64,000 nt of DNA from Paraburkholderia sp. BL23I1N1 (lineage in GTDB: Bacteria > Pseudomonadota > Gammaproteobacteria > Burkholderiales > Burkholderiaceae), in contig NZ_RAPV01000001.1 of assembly GCF_003610295.1 (NCBI RefSeq), positions 1,860,001 to 1,924,000 on the forward strand, given 5' to 3'. Position numbers and translations under genes: made by a program. Every line of letters starts with the position of its first letter. Position 1 is the stretch's first letter. The notes beneath the pieces were generated by a model. That model was not told where the DNA came from, did no database searches, and saw nothing but the letters and a program-made list of their open reading frames with translations. Positions 8,620 to 16,324 of the stretch are shown here, piece after piece.

Positions 8620-8955
8620 GTGCGTCCTCATCCTAATCTGCTGCTCAGGCCGTGATGCCGCGCCGGTTTCAAGCCGGGCACGTTACATCGTGGAACACGC
8701 GCGTCTCAAGCGCAGGTCAACCGCCGGTATCGCCCGGGCGATGCCTGTGCCGGCTGGCTTGTTCATCTCAACCGGAATGCAGCACGGCGGCCTCGCGCAA
8801 CCGTGCCAGTTCATCGCATCCCGCGCACATGGAGCGTTTCATGGCATCCGAATTACTTGCGTCCGGCATAGCGACGTGCCGCCGAGCGACTCGACAACAT
8901 GGCGGAGCGCGCGCGGTCGCAGTTGCTTCGCGTTGTGAGCGGTAGGGCAGCCTCG

Positions 8956-9408
8956 ATGAACCGCCTCGAATCCGAACTGGCGTCCGAACTGGCGTCCGCA
9001 CCGATACCGTCATGCACGGCCGACGCCGCGCTGCTCTTCCTGCGTCTCGCGGCCAGCGTGCTGGTGCTGATCGTGCACGGTCTGCCGAAGGCCATGCATT
9101 ACTCAAGTCAACTGGCGGCGATCGAAGACCCGCTGCACGTCGGCAAGACGTTCACGCTCTGCTTCGCGATCTTTGCCGAGGTGCTGTGCCCCGTGCTGAT
9201 GATTGTGGGCATTGCGACACGGCTCGCCGCGTTGCCGATTATTGTGATCACCCTGATGGCGCTTACGCTGGTGCATCCCGAGTGGACGCTCGATCAGGCG
9301 CAGTTCGCGTGGATGCTGCTGATCCTGTTCGGCACGATCGTGATCGGCGGTGCCGGACGCTACTGTATTGCATGGTTTTTGCGAACGCCGGCGAGCCGGC
9401 GCACGTGA
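8956..9408 (+). CDS. DoxX family membrane protein
   Basis: The 150-residue product has four predicted transmembrane segments in the DoxX arrangement: 'LLFLRLAASVLVLIVHGLPK', 'FAIFAEVLCPVLMIVGIATR', 'ALPIIVITLMALTLVHPEW' and a last helix ending 'GGAGRYCIAWFL'. DoxX-like inner-membrane proteins are linked to oxidative or sulfur stress in several bacteria, but no general reaction is known. The ATG at 8956 is chosen because of the GGTAGGG upstream; an in-frame ATG at 8899 lacks a site. The stop overlaps a possible GTG start of the next gene. Confidence 0.8.
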   Translation: MNRLESELASELASAPIPSCTADAALLFLRLAASVLVLIVHGLPKAMHYSSQLAAIEDPLHVGKTFTLCFAIFAEVLCPVLMIVGIATRLAALPIIVITLMALTLVHPEWTLDQAQFAWMLLILFGTIVIGGAGRYCIAWFLRTPASRRT

Positions 9409-9443
9409 GTCGCTGCAAGAACGCACTCCACCTCACTCGCTGC

Positions 9444-10106
9444 ATGACACCAAGCCTTGCAAACTCCCCGGACATCGTTGCCGGCGTTCCAATTCCGCGA
9501 AGTCCGATTGCCGTGGCGGCTGCGGACGCCGTGCACGCGTGCCTGCCGGATGTCCTGGCCGGGCATGCGGCGCGCGTGTTCCTGTTCGCGTCGTTGACGC
9601 TCGAACGCGAGCGGCTCGTATGCGATCCGGACACGCTGTATGTCGCCGCGATGTTCGCAAGTGTCGGTCTCAGTTCGGTATACGTACATTCGCAACTGCG
9701 CTATGAAGTGGACAGCGCCAACGCCGCGCGTACGTTTCTGCAGCGCCATGGCGCGCCTGCCGCTGAGCAGAGCGACGTCTGGCATGCGATCGCGTTGCAC
9801 ATGACGCCCGGTATTCCGGCACATGGCTCGCTGCTGGCACGGGTGCTTTCCGAGGCGGTGCGCACGGACTTGCTCGCGGAGAACCTGAATGCGTACACGC
9901 GAGCGCAGCGCGACGACATACTGCAGGCTTATCCGCGGGACAGCGGGTTCAAGGAACGGATCATCGAAGCGATCGGGCGCGGCATCGTGCATCGCCCGGC
10001 ATCGACATTCGGCACGGTCGGCGCGGACGTGCTCGAGCGGATCGATCCCGAATACTGCCGCGTGAACTTTTGTGGGCTGATTCTGGGCTCGCAGTGGAAA
10101 GACTAG
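9444..10106 (+). CDS. HD-domain (cyanamide hydratase-like) protein with lost HD pair
   Basis: The 220-residue protein is a clear paralogue of the protein at 29602: both share 'LYVAAMF', 'NAAR.FL', 'AIALH.TPGIP', 'QAYPR.SGFK' and 'NFCGL.LGS'. The family is the cyanamide hydratase-like HD group. Here the metal-binding His-Asp is replaced by Ala72-Ser73 (MFASVGL), so metal catalysis of the usual kind is unlikely. The start at 9444 aligns with the paralogue's N-terminus but has no good Shine-Dalgarno. A GTG at 9405 overlaps the DoxX stop and would suit translational coupling. It is probably co-transcribed with DoxX from operator B. Role unknown. Confidence 0.78.
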   Translation: MTPSLANSPDIVAGVPIPRSPIAVAAADAVHACLPDVLAGHAARVFLFASLTLERERLVCDPDTLYVAAMFASVGLSSVYVHSQLRYEVDSANAARTFLQRHGAPAAEQSDVWHAIALHMTPGIPAHGSLLARVLSEAVRTDLLAENLNAYTRAQRDDILQAYPRDSGFKERIIEAIGRGIVHRPASTFGTVGADVLERIDPEYCRVNFCGLILGSQWKD

Positions 10107-10376
10107 CGGGCGACCCGCAACAGGCCGTGCATCGTCCTGTATGATCGAAGCTTCAAAAAATTCGATTTGATCATCAAAATTTTGCACCGTTGAGCGGCTC
10201 GAACTGACGTAGTATTTTCCCGATCTGACGATCCGGATAAGCCTGTCCTCAGGAAGCTTTTCGGGTTCCGGTTGCCCACGCGTCCGTCCTGACCTGACAA
10301 CCCGAAGAACAGATGATCGTGACCTAAGTAAGGCCGTCGCTCAATCGATTCACTCTCATGGATTCGTGAGCTTGCG

Positions 10377-13268
10377 ATGATTCAAATTGGCCAACTCCAA
10401 ATTTCGATCGAGCATCGAGAAATACGCTCGCATGGCGAATCGGTCCGTCTTGGCAGCCGCGCCTTTGACGTCCTTGAATTGCTGATCGCCGCCGAAGGCG
10501 CGCTGGTCTCCAAGGAGGAGATCATGCGGCACGTCTGGCCCAACACGATCGTCGAGGAAAACAACCTGCAGGTGCACATTGCGGCGATACGCAAGGCGCT
10601 GGGCGCGGATCGCGGCCGCATTGTGACGGTGCCGGGCCGCGGCTATCGAATGGCCGTGAAGTCGGCGGCGCCCGCCGGGATCGCCGATGCGAAAGAGGGC
10701 GTCTTCACCGCGCTCCTGTCCAATTCCAATACGCACAATCTTCCTCTCTATGCATCGCCGCTGGTGGGGCGGCAATGCGCCGTCGCGGACGTGCTGGCCA
10801 ACATCGAAGCCGCGCAGATCGTGACGCTCGTCGGCTCGGGCGGCATCGGCAAGACGCGCCTCGCTATCGAAGCGGCAAGACAGATGCTGCCGCGCCTTAC
10901 CGACGGTGTGGCGTTCGTGTCGCTAGCGCCAGTGTCGGAACCGCGCTTTGCGCTGGATGCCCTTGCGATGGCGCTCGGCATGAAGATCTCTTCGACCGGC
11001 CTTTCGCTTGCGCAGATCGCGCATGAGATAAAGGGCAAGCGCCTGTTGATCGTGCTGGACAATTGCGAGCACGTGATCGACGCGGCCGCCTCGATGGCGG
11101 AGGCGCTGGCGGCAGCCGGCGAGACCATGCGGGTGCTGGCCACGAGTCGCGAAGCGCTGCGGGTGCGTGACGAAATCGTCTATCCGGTTCTGTCGCTCGA
11201 GGTGCCCAGCCCCGAAAATCCAGGCGATGACGTCTTGCAAATGAGTGCGGTCCAATTGTTTCTCGCCCGCGCCCGCGCTGCCGATCCGCAATTTTCGTCC
11301 GACGAACGCAGCGTCTTTCTGACCGGGGAGGTCTGCCGGCATCTGGACGGCATTCCGCTCGCCATCGAACTGGCGGCGGCGCGTGCCGCCATCCTCGGCC
11401 TTGATGTGCTGGCGGCGCGGCTCGACGACCGCTTGCGGATACTGTCGGGAGGGTACAGGACGGCGTTGCCGCGCCATCAGACCTTGAAGGCGACACTCGA
11501 CTGGAGCTACCGCCTGCTCGACAACAGCGAACGCGCCATCTTGCGCTGGCTCGGCATGTTCGTCGATGCATTCACGTTCGATTCGGCCAACTACGTCGGC
11601 GCGCAACTCGGCCTGACACAAACGGAAGTGCTGAATGCGCTGAGTGGCCTCGTGTCGAAGTCGCTGGTGATCCGCGCCGACGGCAGCGCTTCGCCGCGGT
11701 ATCGTCTGCTGGAAACCACGCGTGCCTATGTGCTGCAGCGACTCGACGACAACGGCGAGCGTGGCGCCGCCGCGCTTGCCCACGCAAAGTCGTTCTGCGA
11801 ACGCTTCAAGCGCGTGCGGCACGAACTGATGGTGACGTCGCTGCAAGACGATCTGGCGGATTTCACACGTGAAATCGGCAACGTACGCGCCGCGCTCGAC
11901 TGGGCTTTTTCGGCCACGGGCGATCATGGGGTCGGCATCGAGCTTGCCTCGATCGTCGTCCCGTATCTGTTCGATCTTGCACTGGTCGACGAATGCCGTA
12001 GCCGCGCGCGCGTCGCGCTTGATGCCGCTCGTGATGCAAACACGTCGAGCTTTCCGCCCGAAGCGCGCTTGAGGCTGACCACGAGCTGGGCGGCTGCGCT
12101 GGTCTATACCCAGGGTCCGACTCCGCAGACGATGGAAGCATGGTCCGAGGTGTTGGCGCTTGCCGTTGCCGCAGGTCACGCCGGATTTGAAACGCGCGCG
12201 TTGTGCGGACTACGGCACTCGTATCAGGCGGCCGGCGAGGCGCGTCAGGCGCTGGTCGTGGCGCGGCGCTTCGAAGCGTTGGCCGGCCAGTTCACCGACC
12301 CGACGCACAGCCTGATCGGCCGACGCATGGAAGGCGTTGCGCTGCATTACGCCGGCGAGCAGCGCATGGCTCGCCGGAACCTCGAAGAGATGTTGAGCGC
12401 GTGGGTGCCCGCGGATCATCGGTGGAACACGATCGGCTTCAGGTTCGACCAGGCGATCGTCGCGCGGGCGCTGTTCGCGCGCGTGACGTGGGCGCTGGGG
12501 GACACGGCAGGGGCAATGCGGCTTGCGGGCGAGGCGCTGGAGGCTGCCCTTCAGCACGATTTCGAACTCGTGACCTGCTATGTGCTCGGCGACGTTTTTG
12601 TGCCGCTTGCATTGCTCACGGGCGATCGCGCGGCGGCAGAACGCGGGCTCGAGATGCTGAAGAGCACCTCGTCGCGCGTATCGCTGTCCATCTGGCACAC
12701 GTGCTGTGCATGCTATGACGAGTATCTGTATTCGCTCTCCGGCGAAGAGCCGCCCAGCCTGGCGCAATTTCGCAACGCGCTGGACGAACTTCGTCACATC
12801 GACTTTCTGGCGCAACTGACCATGCTGCTCTGTCAGTTCGCACGCGCGCTGATGCGTGCGGAACAGTACACCGAGGCGTTGACCGTGATCGACGAAGCCT
12901 TGCAGCATTGCGAGGACACGGGGGAGCGCTGGTATTACGCCGAGCTATGCCGTGCAAAGGGCGATGTGATGCGCGCCTTGCACAGGGACGCGGATGCCGC
13001 GGCGTGGTTCACGAGCGCGCTGGATTCGGCACGCCGGCAGAGCGCGTCTGTTCTCGCGCTGCGCGCCGCGAGTAGTCTCACGCGGCTCTGGATCGAGCAG
13101 GATCGTCTGGGCGAGGCGCGCAGGTTGTTGTCGCGCGCCTTGGCTCGCTTGAGCAGGTACCCGGCCGACCCCGATGTTCAGAACGGCCGCGCCTTGCTGA
13201 GCGAACTGGAGGCAAGAATCGCCGCCGTGGGTGAGAGGGACGTCTGGCTCGCCTGTATCGGCGCCTGA
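10377..13268 (+). CDS. Winged-helix / ATPase / repeat-domain transcriptional regulator 1
   Basis: The 963-residue regulator has an OmpR/PhoB-type winged helix at residues 1-100 (recognition region 'VEENNLQVHIAAIRKALG', wing 'VPGRGYRM'). A STAND/AAA-type ATPase follows, with Walker A GSGGIGKT (about 153-160), Walker B LLIVLDNCEH (about 222-231) and 'GIPLAIELAAAR'. The helical C-terminal half (about 460-963) resembles TPR repeats. The architecture suits a signal-gated activator that oligomerises on ATP binding. It has two paralogues in the window (41876, 50675) with almost the same recognition helix. It lies directly after the DoxX-HD unit carrying operator B. It is convergent with the LysR gene, 16 bp apart. 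Signal unknown. Confidence 0.85.
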   Translation: MIQIGQLQISIEHREIRSHGESVRLGSRAFDVLELLIAAEGALVSKEEIMRHVWPNTIVEENNLQVHIAAIRKALGADRGRIVTVPGRGYRMAVKSAAPAGIADAKEGVFTALLSNSNTHNLPLYASPLVGRQCAVADVLANIEAAQIVTLVGSGGIGKTRLAIEAARQMLPRLTDGVAFVSLAPVSEPRFALDALAMALGMKISSTGLSLAQIAHEIKGKRLLIVLDNCEHVIDAAASMAEALAAAGETMRVLATSREALRVRDEIVYPVLSLEVPSPENPGDDVLQMSAVQLFLARARAADPQFSSDERSVFLTGEVCRHLDGIPLAIELAAARAAILGLDVLAARLDDRLRILSGGYRTALPRHQTLKATLDWSYRLLDNSERAILRWLGMFVDAFTFDSANYVGAQLGLTQTEVLNALSGLVSKSLVIRADGSASPRYRLLETTRAYVLQRLDDNGERGAAALAHAKSFCERFKRVRHELMVTSLQDDLADFTREIGNVRAALDWAFSATGDHGVGIELASIVVPYLFDLALVDECRSRARVALDAARDANTSSFPPEARLRLTTSWAAALVYTQGPTPQTMEAWSEVLALAVAAGHAGFETRALCGLRHSYQAAGEARQALVVARRFEALAGQFTDPTHSLIGRRMEGVALHYAGEQRMARRNLEEMLSAWVPADHRWNTIGFRFDQAIVARALFARVTWALGDTAGAMRLAGEALEAALQHDFELVTCYVLGDVFVPLALLTGDRAAAERGLEMLKSTSSRVSLSIWHTCCACYDEYLYSLSGEEPPSLAQFRNALDELRHIDFLAQLTMLLCQFARALMRAEQYTEALTVIDEALQHCEDTGERWYYAELCRAKGDVMRALHRDADAAAWFTSALDSARRQSASVLALRAASSLTRLWIEQDRLGEARRLLSRALARLSRYPADPDVQNGRALLSELEARIAAVGERDVWLACIGA

Positions 13269-13284
13269 CACGCAGCAGCCGCTG

Positions 13285-14199
13285 TCACGCGTATAGATGG
13301 CTGACGAAACGCTCGACGAGGTCGGGCGAGTCGAGCCGATCGATCCACCAGCGCATCGCCTGGCCGGTTTCGTCTTCGCGCCAGGCCATATAAAAGTGCG
13401 TCACTTCGCGCATGCCGAAGACCTGCTTGGCGACAAGTTCGCCGCGCGCGATTGGCGCTGCCGCGAGGCACTCGGGAATGGTGCCGGCAGCGAGTCCTTC
13501 GAGTTGCGCGGCGAGTTTGCCGGCGAGCGTGGGCAGCGTCAGACAGTTCTGCGTAGCGGCGGCGCCGACGGTGCGCGGCATCAATTCGCGCGAGGTATCG
13601 CCGATAACGGCGCCGCGATAGCGCGCAACCGTTTCCAGCGTCAGCGGTTCGGGAAGCGCCGCGAGCGGATGATTGGGCGCTACCACGAAAACATGCCGCA
13701 TTGATCCGATCGGCCGGGTGACGAGATGGGGTACGTTGGGCGGATCGCCCGCGGCGCCCACCACGAGGTCGGCCCGCCGCGTGACCAGGGCGTCCCACGT
13801 GCCGCCCAGCACTTCGCGCGACAGGCGCAGGCGCGTCTCCATGTTCGCGTCGTAAAACGCATGGACGTATGGCCAGATCGCGTCGAACGGCAGGATCTCG
13901 TCGATGCAGATGCGCAGATCCGCTTCCCAACCGTGTTGCACGCGTTTTGCCTTGAGCTCGAGCTCTTCGGCGCCTTGCAGCAGACGTCTGCCTTCCTCGA
14001 CCACCACGCGCCCGGCGTGTGTGAATTTCGCCCGCCGGCCGCTCCGGTCGAACAGGGTGACCTCGAGATCGCTCTCCAGCTTCTGCACCAGATAGCTCAG
14101 TGACGAAGGCACACGATGCAGAAGTTCGGCCGCCTCCGCGAACGTACCGGTGCGATCGATTGCGTCGAGTGCTTCCAATACTTCAAATGAAAGCTTCAT
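13285..14199 (-). CDS. LysR-family transcriptional regulator
   Basis: The 304-residue protein has the N-terminal LysR helix-turn-helix ('LEALDAIDRTGTFAEAAELLHRVPSSLSYLVQKLE') and a periplasmic-binding-type effector domain from about residue 90. It starts at MKLSFEVLEALD with no alternative nearby. It is divergent from the lipid A acyltransferase gene, 285 bp away. Target and inducer are not evident. Confidence 0.9.
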   Translation of the reverse strand: MKLSFEVLEALDAIDRTGTFAEAAELLHRVPSSLSYLVQKLESDLEVTLFDRSGRRAKFTHAGRVVVEEGRRLLQGAEELELKAKRVQHGWEADLRICIDEILPFDAIWPYVHAFYDANMETRLRLSREVLGGTWDALVTRRADLVVGAAGDPPNVPHLVTRPIGSMRHVFVVAPNHPLAALPEPLTLETVARYRGAVIGDTSRELMPRTVGAAATQNCLTLPTLAGKLAAQLEGLAAGTIPECLAAAPIARGELVAKQVFGMREVTHFYMAWREDETGQAMRWWIDRLDSPDLVERFVSHLYA

Positions 14200-14483
14200 T
14201 TATTATTCCTGCGGTAGTAGCCCGATCGCGACGGCCCTGGCCCTGAGTCGTCCGCGATCCAATAGCTCCGATTGTCGCACTGAGTGGGGGCCGGTGGCGG
14301 CCCGCGTCCATCCTTCAGAAGTCTTCAGGAAAAGATAGCGCGAATTTATTCTCGCGAGACCAGGATGGAGTCAAACGATGCCCGGTCTGGTCTGGGCTGT
14401 CAAACCCGGCCTCGCGCCGCCGCGGGATGCGAGATGGAATCTGCGGCAGGTTGGTCATTTTATTTCGGCGAAGGAACGATTTA

Positions 14484-15368
14484 ATGCTAACGCGATTGAG
14501 CACCCAGCTCGCTATCGGGTTCCTGAAACTTCTGGCGATCCTCCCATACGGTCTTGTGGCCCGCTTTGGGGACGGCCTCGGTTGGCTTCTGTACCAGATT
14601 CCGAGCGGGCGCAAGCGGGTGGTCCACACCAATTTGCGCCTGTGCTTTCCGCACTGGGACGCAGCCCGTCGCAATGAAGTTGCGGGGCTGCATTTTCGTC
14701 ATGTCATCCGCAGCTACGTTGAACGGAGCGTTCAATGGTTCGGGTCGGCGGCAAAGCTCGAAAAGCTGGTGCAGGTCGACAGCGAAATCGATCTGCTCGA
14801 TCCCGATATGCCGCCGACGCTATTGTTGGGCGCGCATTTTGTCGGCATCGAGGCAGGCTCGATTTTTATCAATCACGCGTTGCAGCGGCAATGCGGCGCG
14901 CTCTATCAGCCGATCTCGAATCCGCTGCTGGATAAGGTGGCCATTGAGCAGCGCGGGCGCTTCGGCTCTCATATGGCAAGCCGTGCCGACAGCGCGCGAA
15001 TCGTGTTGCGCTGGCTGCGCGATCGCAAGCCGGTGATGCTCGGCGCGGACATGGATTACGGCACGCGTAACTCGACGTTCGTGCCGTTTTTTGGCGTGCC
15101 GGCATGCACACTCACGGCGACCGGCCGTCTTGCCAGTGCCGGTCATGCGCGCGTGGTGCCGTTTATCGGCGAGGTGCTGCCGGGCTACAGAGGGTATCGC
15201 TTAAAGGTGTTCAAGCCATGGGACAACTATCCGAGCGGCGATGACTATGCCGACGCGCGCCGGATGAACGAGTGGCTCGAAGCAGAAATTCCGCAGATTC
15301 CAGAGCAGTACTACTGGGTGCACAAGCGCTTCAAAACGCGGCCGGAAGGGGAGAGAGGGTTCTACTAG
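14484..15368 (+). CDS. Lipid A biosynthesis lauroyl/myristoyl acyltransferase (LpxL/HtrB-like)
   Basis: The 294-residue inner-membrane acyltransferase adds secondary acyl chains to lipid A. It has an N-terminal membrane segment, the catalytic HX4E motif in GAHFVGIE, and 'VMLGADMDYGTRNSTFVPFFG' and 'QYYWVHKRFKTRP', all typical of LpxL/LpxM. AAGGAA precedes the ATG at 14484. It appears monocistronic with a hairpin 40 bp downstream. LpxL versus LpxM cannot be told from sequence alone. Confidence 0.9.
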   Translation: MLTRLSTQLAIGFLKLLAILPYGLVARFGDGLGWLLYQIPSGRKRVVHTNLRLCFPHWDAARRNEVAGLHFRHVIRSYVERSVQWFGSAAKLEKLVQVDSEIDLLDPDMPPTLLLGAHFVGIEAGSIFINHALQRQCGALYQPISNPLLDKVAIEQRGRFGSHMASRADSARIVLRWLRDRKPVMLGADMDYGTRNSTFVPFFGVPACTLTATGRLASAGHARVVPFIGEVLPGYRGYRLKVFKPWDNYPSGDDYADARRMNEWLEAEIPQIPEQYYWVHKRFKTRPEGERGFY

Positions 15369-15400
15369 CGGCTTCTGTCAACCCGGCTATCGGCCATGAC

Positions 15401-15430
15401 GAAAACCGGCGGACGCACGCGTCCGCCGCT
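15401..15430. terminator. Terminator hairpin between convergent genes
   Basis: CGGCGGACG (15407-15415) pairs with CGTCCGCCG (15420-15428) around a 4-base loop, in the 80-bp gap between the acyltransferase (+) and SDR (-) genes. An A-run before it gives a short U-tract on the minus-strand transcript. Confidence 0.65.
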
Positions 15431-15448
15431 CACGCGAATATCCACCGC

Positions 15449-16243
15449 TCACGCAATCGTATCCACCACGCCGCCGTCCACCCGCAGCGCCGCGCCGGTG
15501 GTCGCCGAAGCCTGCTGCGAGCACACATACACCACCATGTTGGCGATTTCCTCAGTGCTTGCCGGCCGCTGAATGATCGAACTGCGGCGGTGCGTGCGCA
15601 CGAACTCGATGCCGACCTGTTCGACCGTTTTGCCTTGCGCCTTCGCTGTTTCTTCCACCATCGCACGGAAGCCGTCCGACAAGGTGGGCCCCGGCAGCAC
15701 GGCGTTCACCGTGACGCCCGTGCCGGCCACCTGCTTGGCGATGCCGCGCGCGATGCTCAGTTGCGCGGTCTTCGAGAAGCCATACGCGAGCATATCGGGG
15801 GGAATGTTCAGTCCCGATTCGGACGAAATGAACACGACGCGCCCCCATTTGCGTTCCGTCATGCCCTTGAGGTAGTTGCGCGTCAGCCTGACGCCGGACA
15901 TCACATTGACCTGGAAATAGCGCTCCCAGTCGTCGTCGGTGGTGGTGAACACGTCGCCGGGACCGTACACGCCCAGGTTGTTCACGAGGATGTCCGTTTG
16001 CGGCACGATTTTCGCTAGCGCGTCGCAACCCTCGATCGTGCTGAGGTCGCCGGCAAAACCGCGTAGTTTGGCGGCGGGAACAGACTTGAGAATGGCGTCG
16101 ATGGCCCGGTCCACGGCCTCCTGTTTGCGTCCGTTGACAAGGGTATCCGCGCCCGCCGCCGCGATCCCCGCGGCGATCGAGAGGCCGATGCCCCCCGTGG
16201 ATGCGCTAACAATGGCGGTCTTGCCCGATAGATCGATGATCAC
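15449..16243 (-). CDS. Short-chain dehydrogenase/reductase (SDR)
   Basis: The 264-residue classical SDR shows a glycine-rich NAD(P)-binding motif SASTGGIGLSIA, the NNLG motif and the active-site YGFSKT (Tyr-x-x-x-Lys). The start is GTG at 16243, preceded by AAGGAG. It lies 81 bp downstream of the Mo-cofactor subunit gene on the same strand and may be the last gene of that operon. Substrate is unknown; a role in processing an oxidised or aldehyde product is possible. Confidence 0.88.
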   Translation of the reverse strand: MIIDLSGKTAIVSASTGGIGLSIAAGIAAAGADTLVNGRKQEAVDRAIDAILKSVPAAKLRGFAGDLSTIEGCDALAKIVPQTDILVNNLGVYGPGDVFTTTDDDWERYFQVNVMSGVRLTRNYLKGMTERKWGRVVFISSESGLNIPPDMLAYGFSKTAQLSIARGIAKQVAGTGVTVNAVLPGPTLSDGFRAMVEETAKAQGKTVEQVGIEFVRTHRRSSIIQRPASTEEIANMVVYVCSQQASATTGAALRVDGGVVDTIA

Positions 16244-16324
16244 TGGCTTGCTCCTTGTAGAAACCTCATGTGCTTATGTCCGCGAGGCAGATTCATCCGT
16301 TGCAGGCGGCGTCGTGCGGATTCT

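Larger units (their letters stand above)
8411..8955. other. Intergenic region, hydrolase / DoxX
   Basis: No supported gene was found. The region contains a perfect 13-bp hairpin just after the hydrolase, operator B and the paralogous promoter segment (8584-8702), then about 250 bp of leader before the DoxX start. Short frames here lack ribosome binding sites. Confidence 0.6.

Noticed and set aside
10238..10262. ATAAG/CTCAG pair with a GGAAGCTTTT tail upstream of regulator 1
   Set aside because: Spacing and hexamers deviate too far from the five good sites; autoregulation remains only a possibility.
14313..14328. CTTCAG repeated at 10-bp spacing upstream of the lipid A acyltransferase gene
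   Set aside because: No third hexamer, no GAC-TTTT tail and no suitable -35/-10 follows; two hexamers alone can occur by chance.
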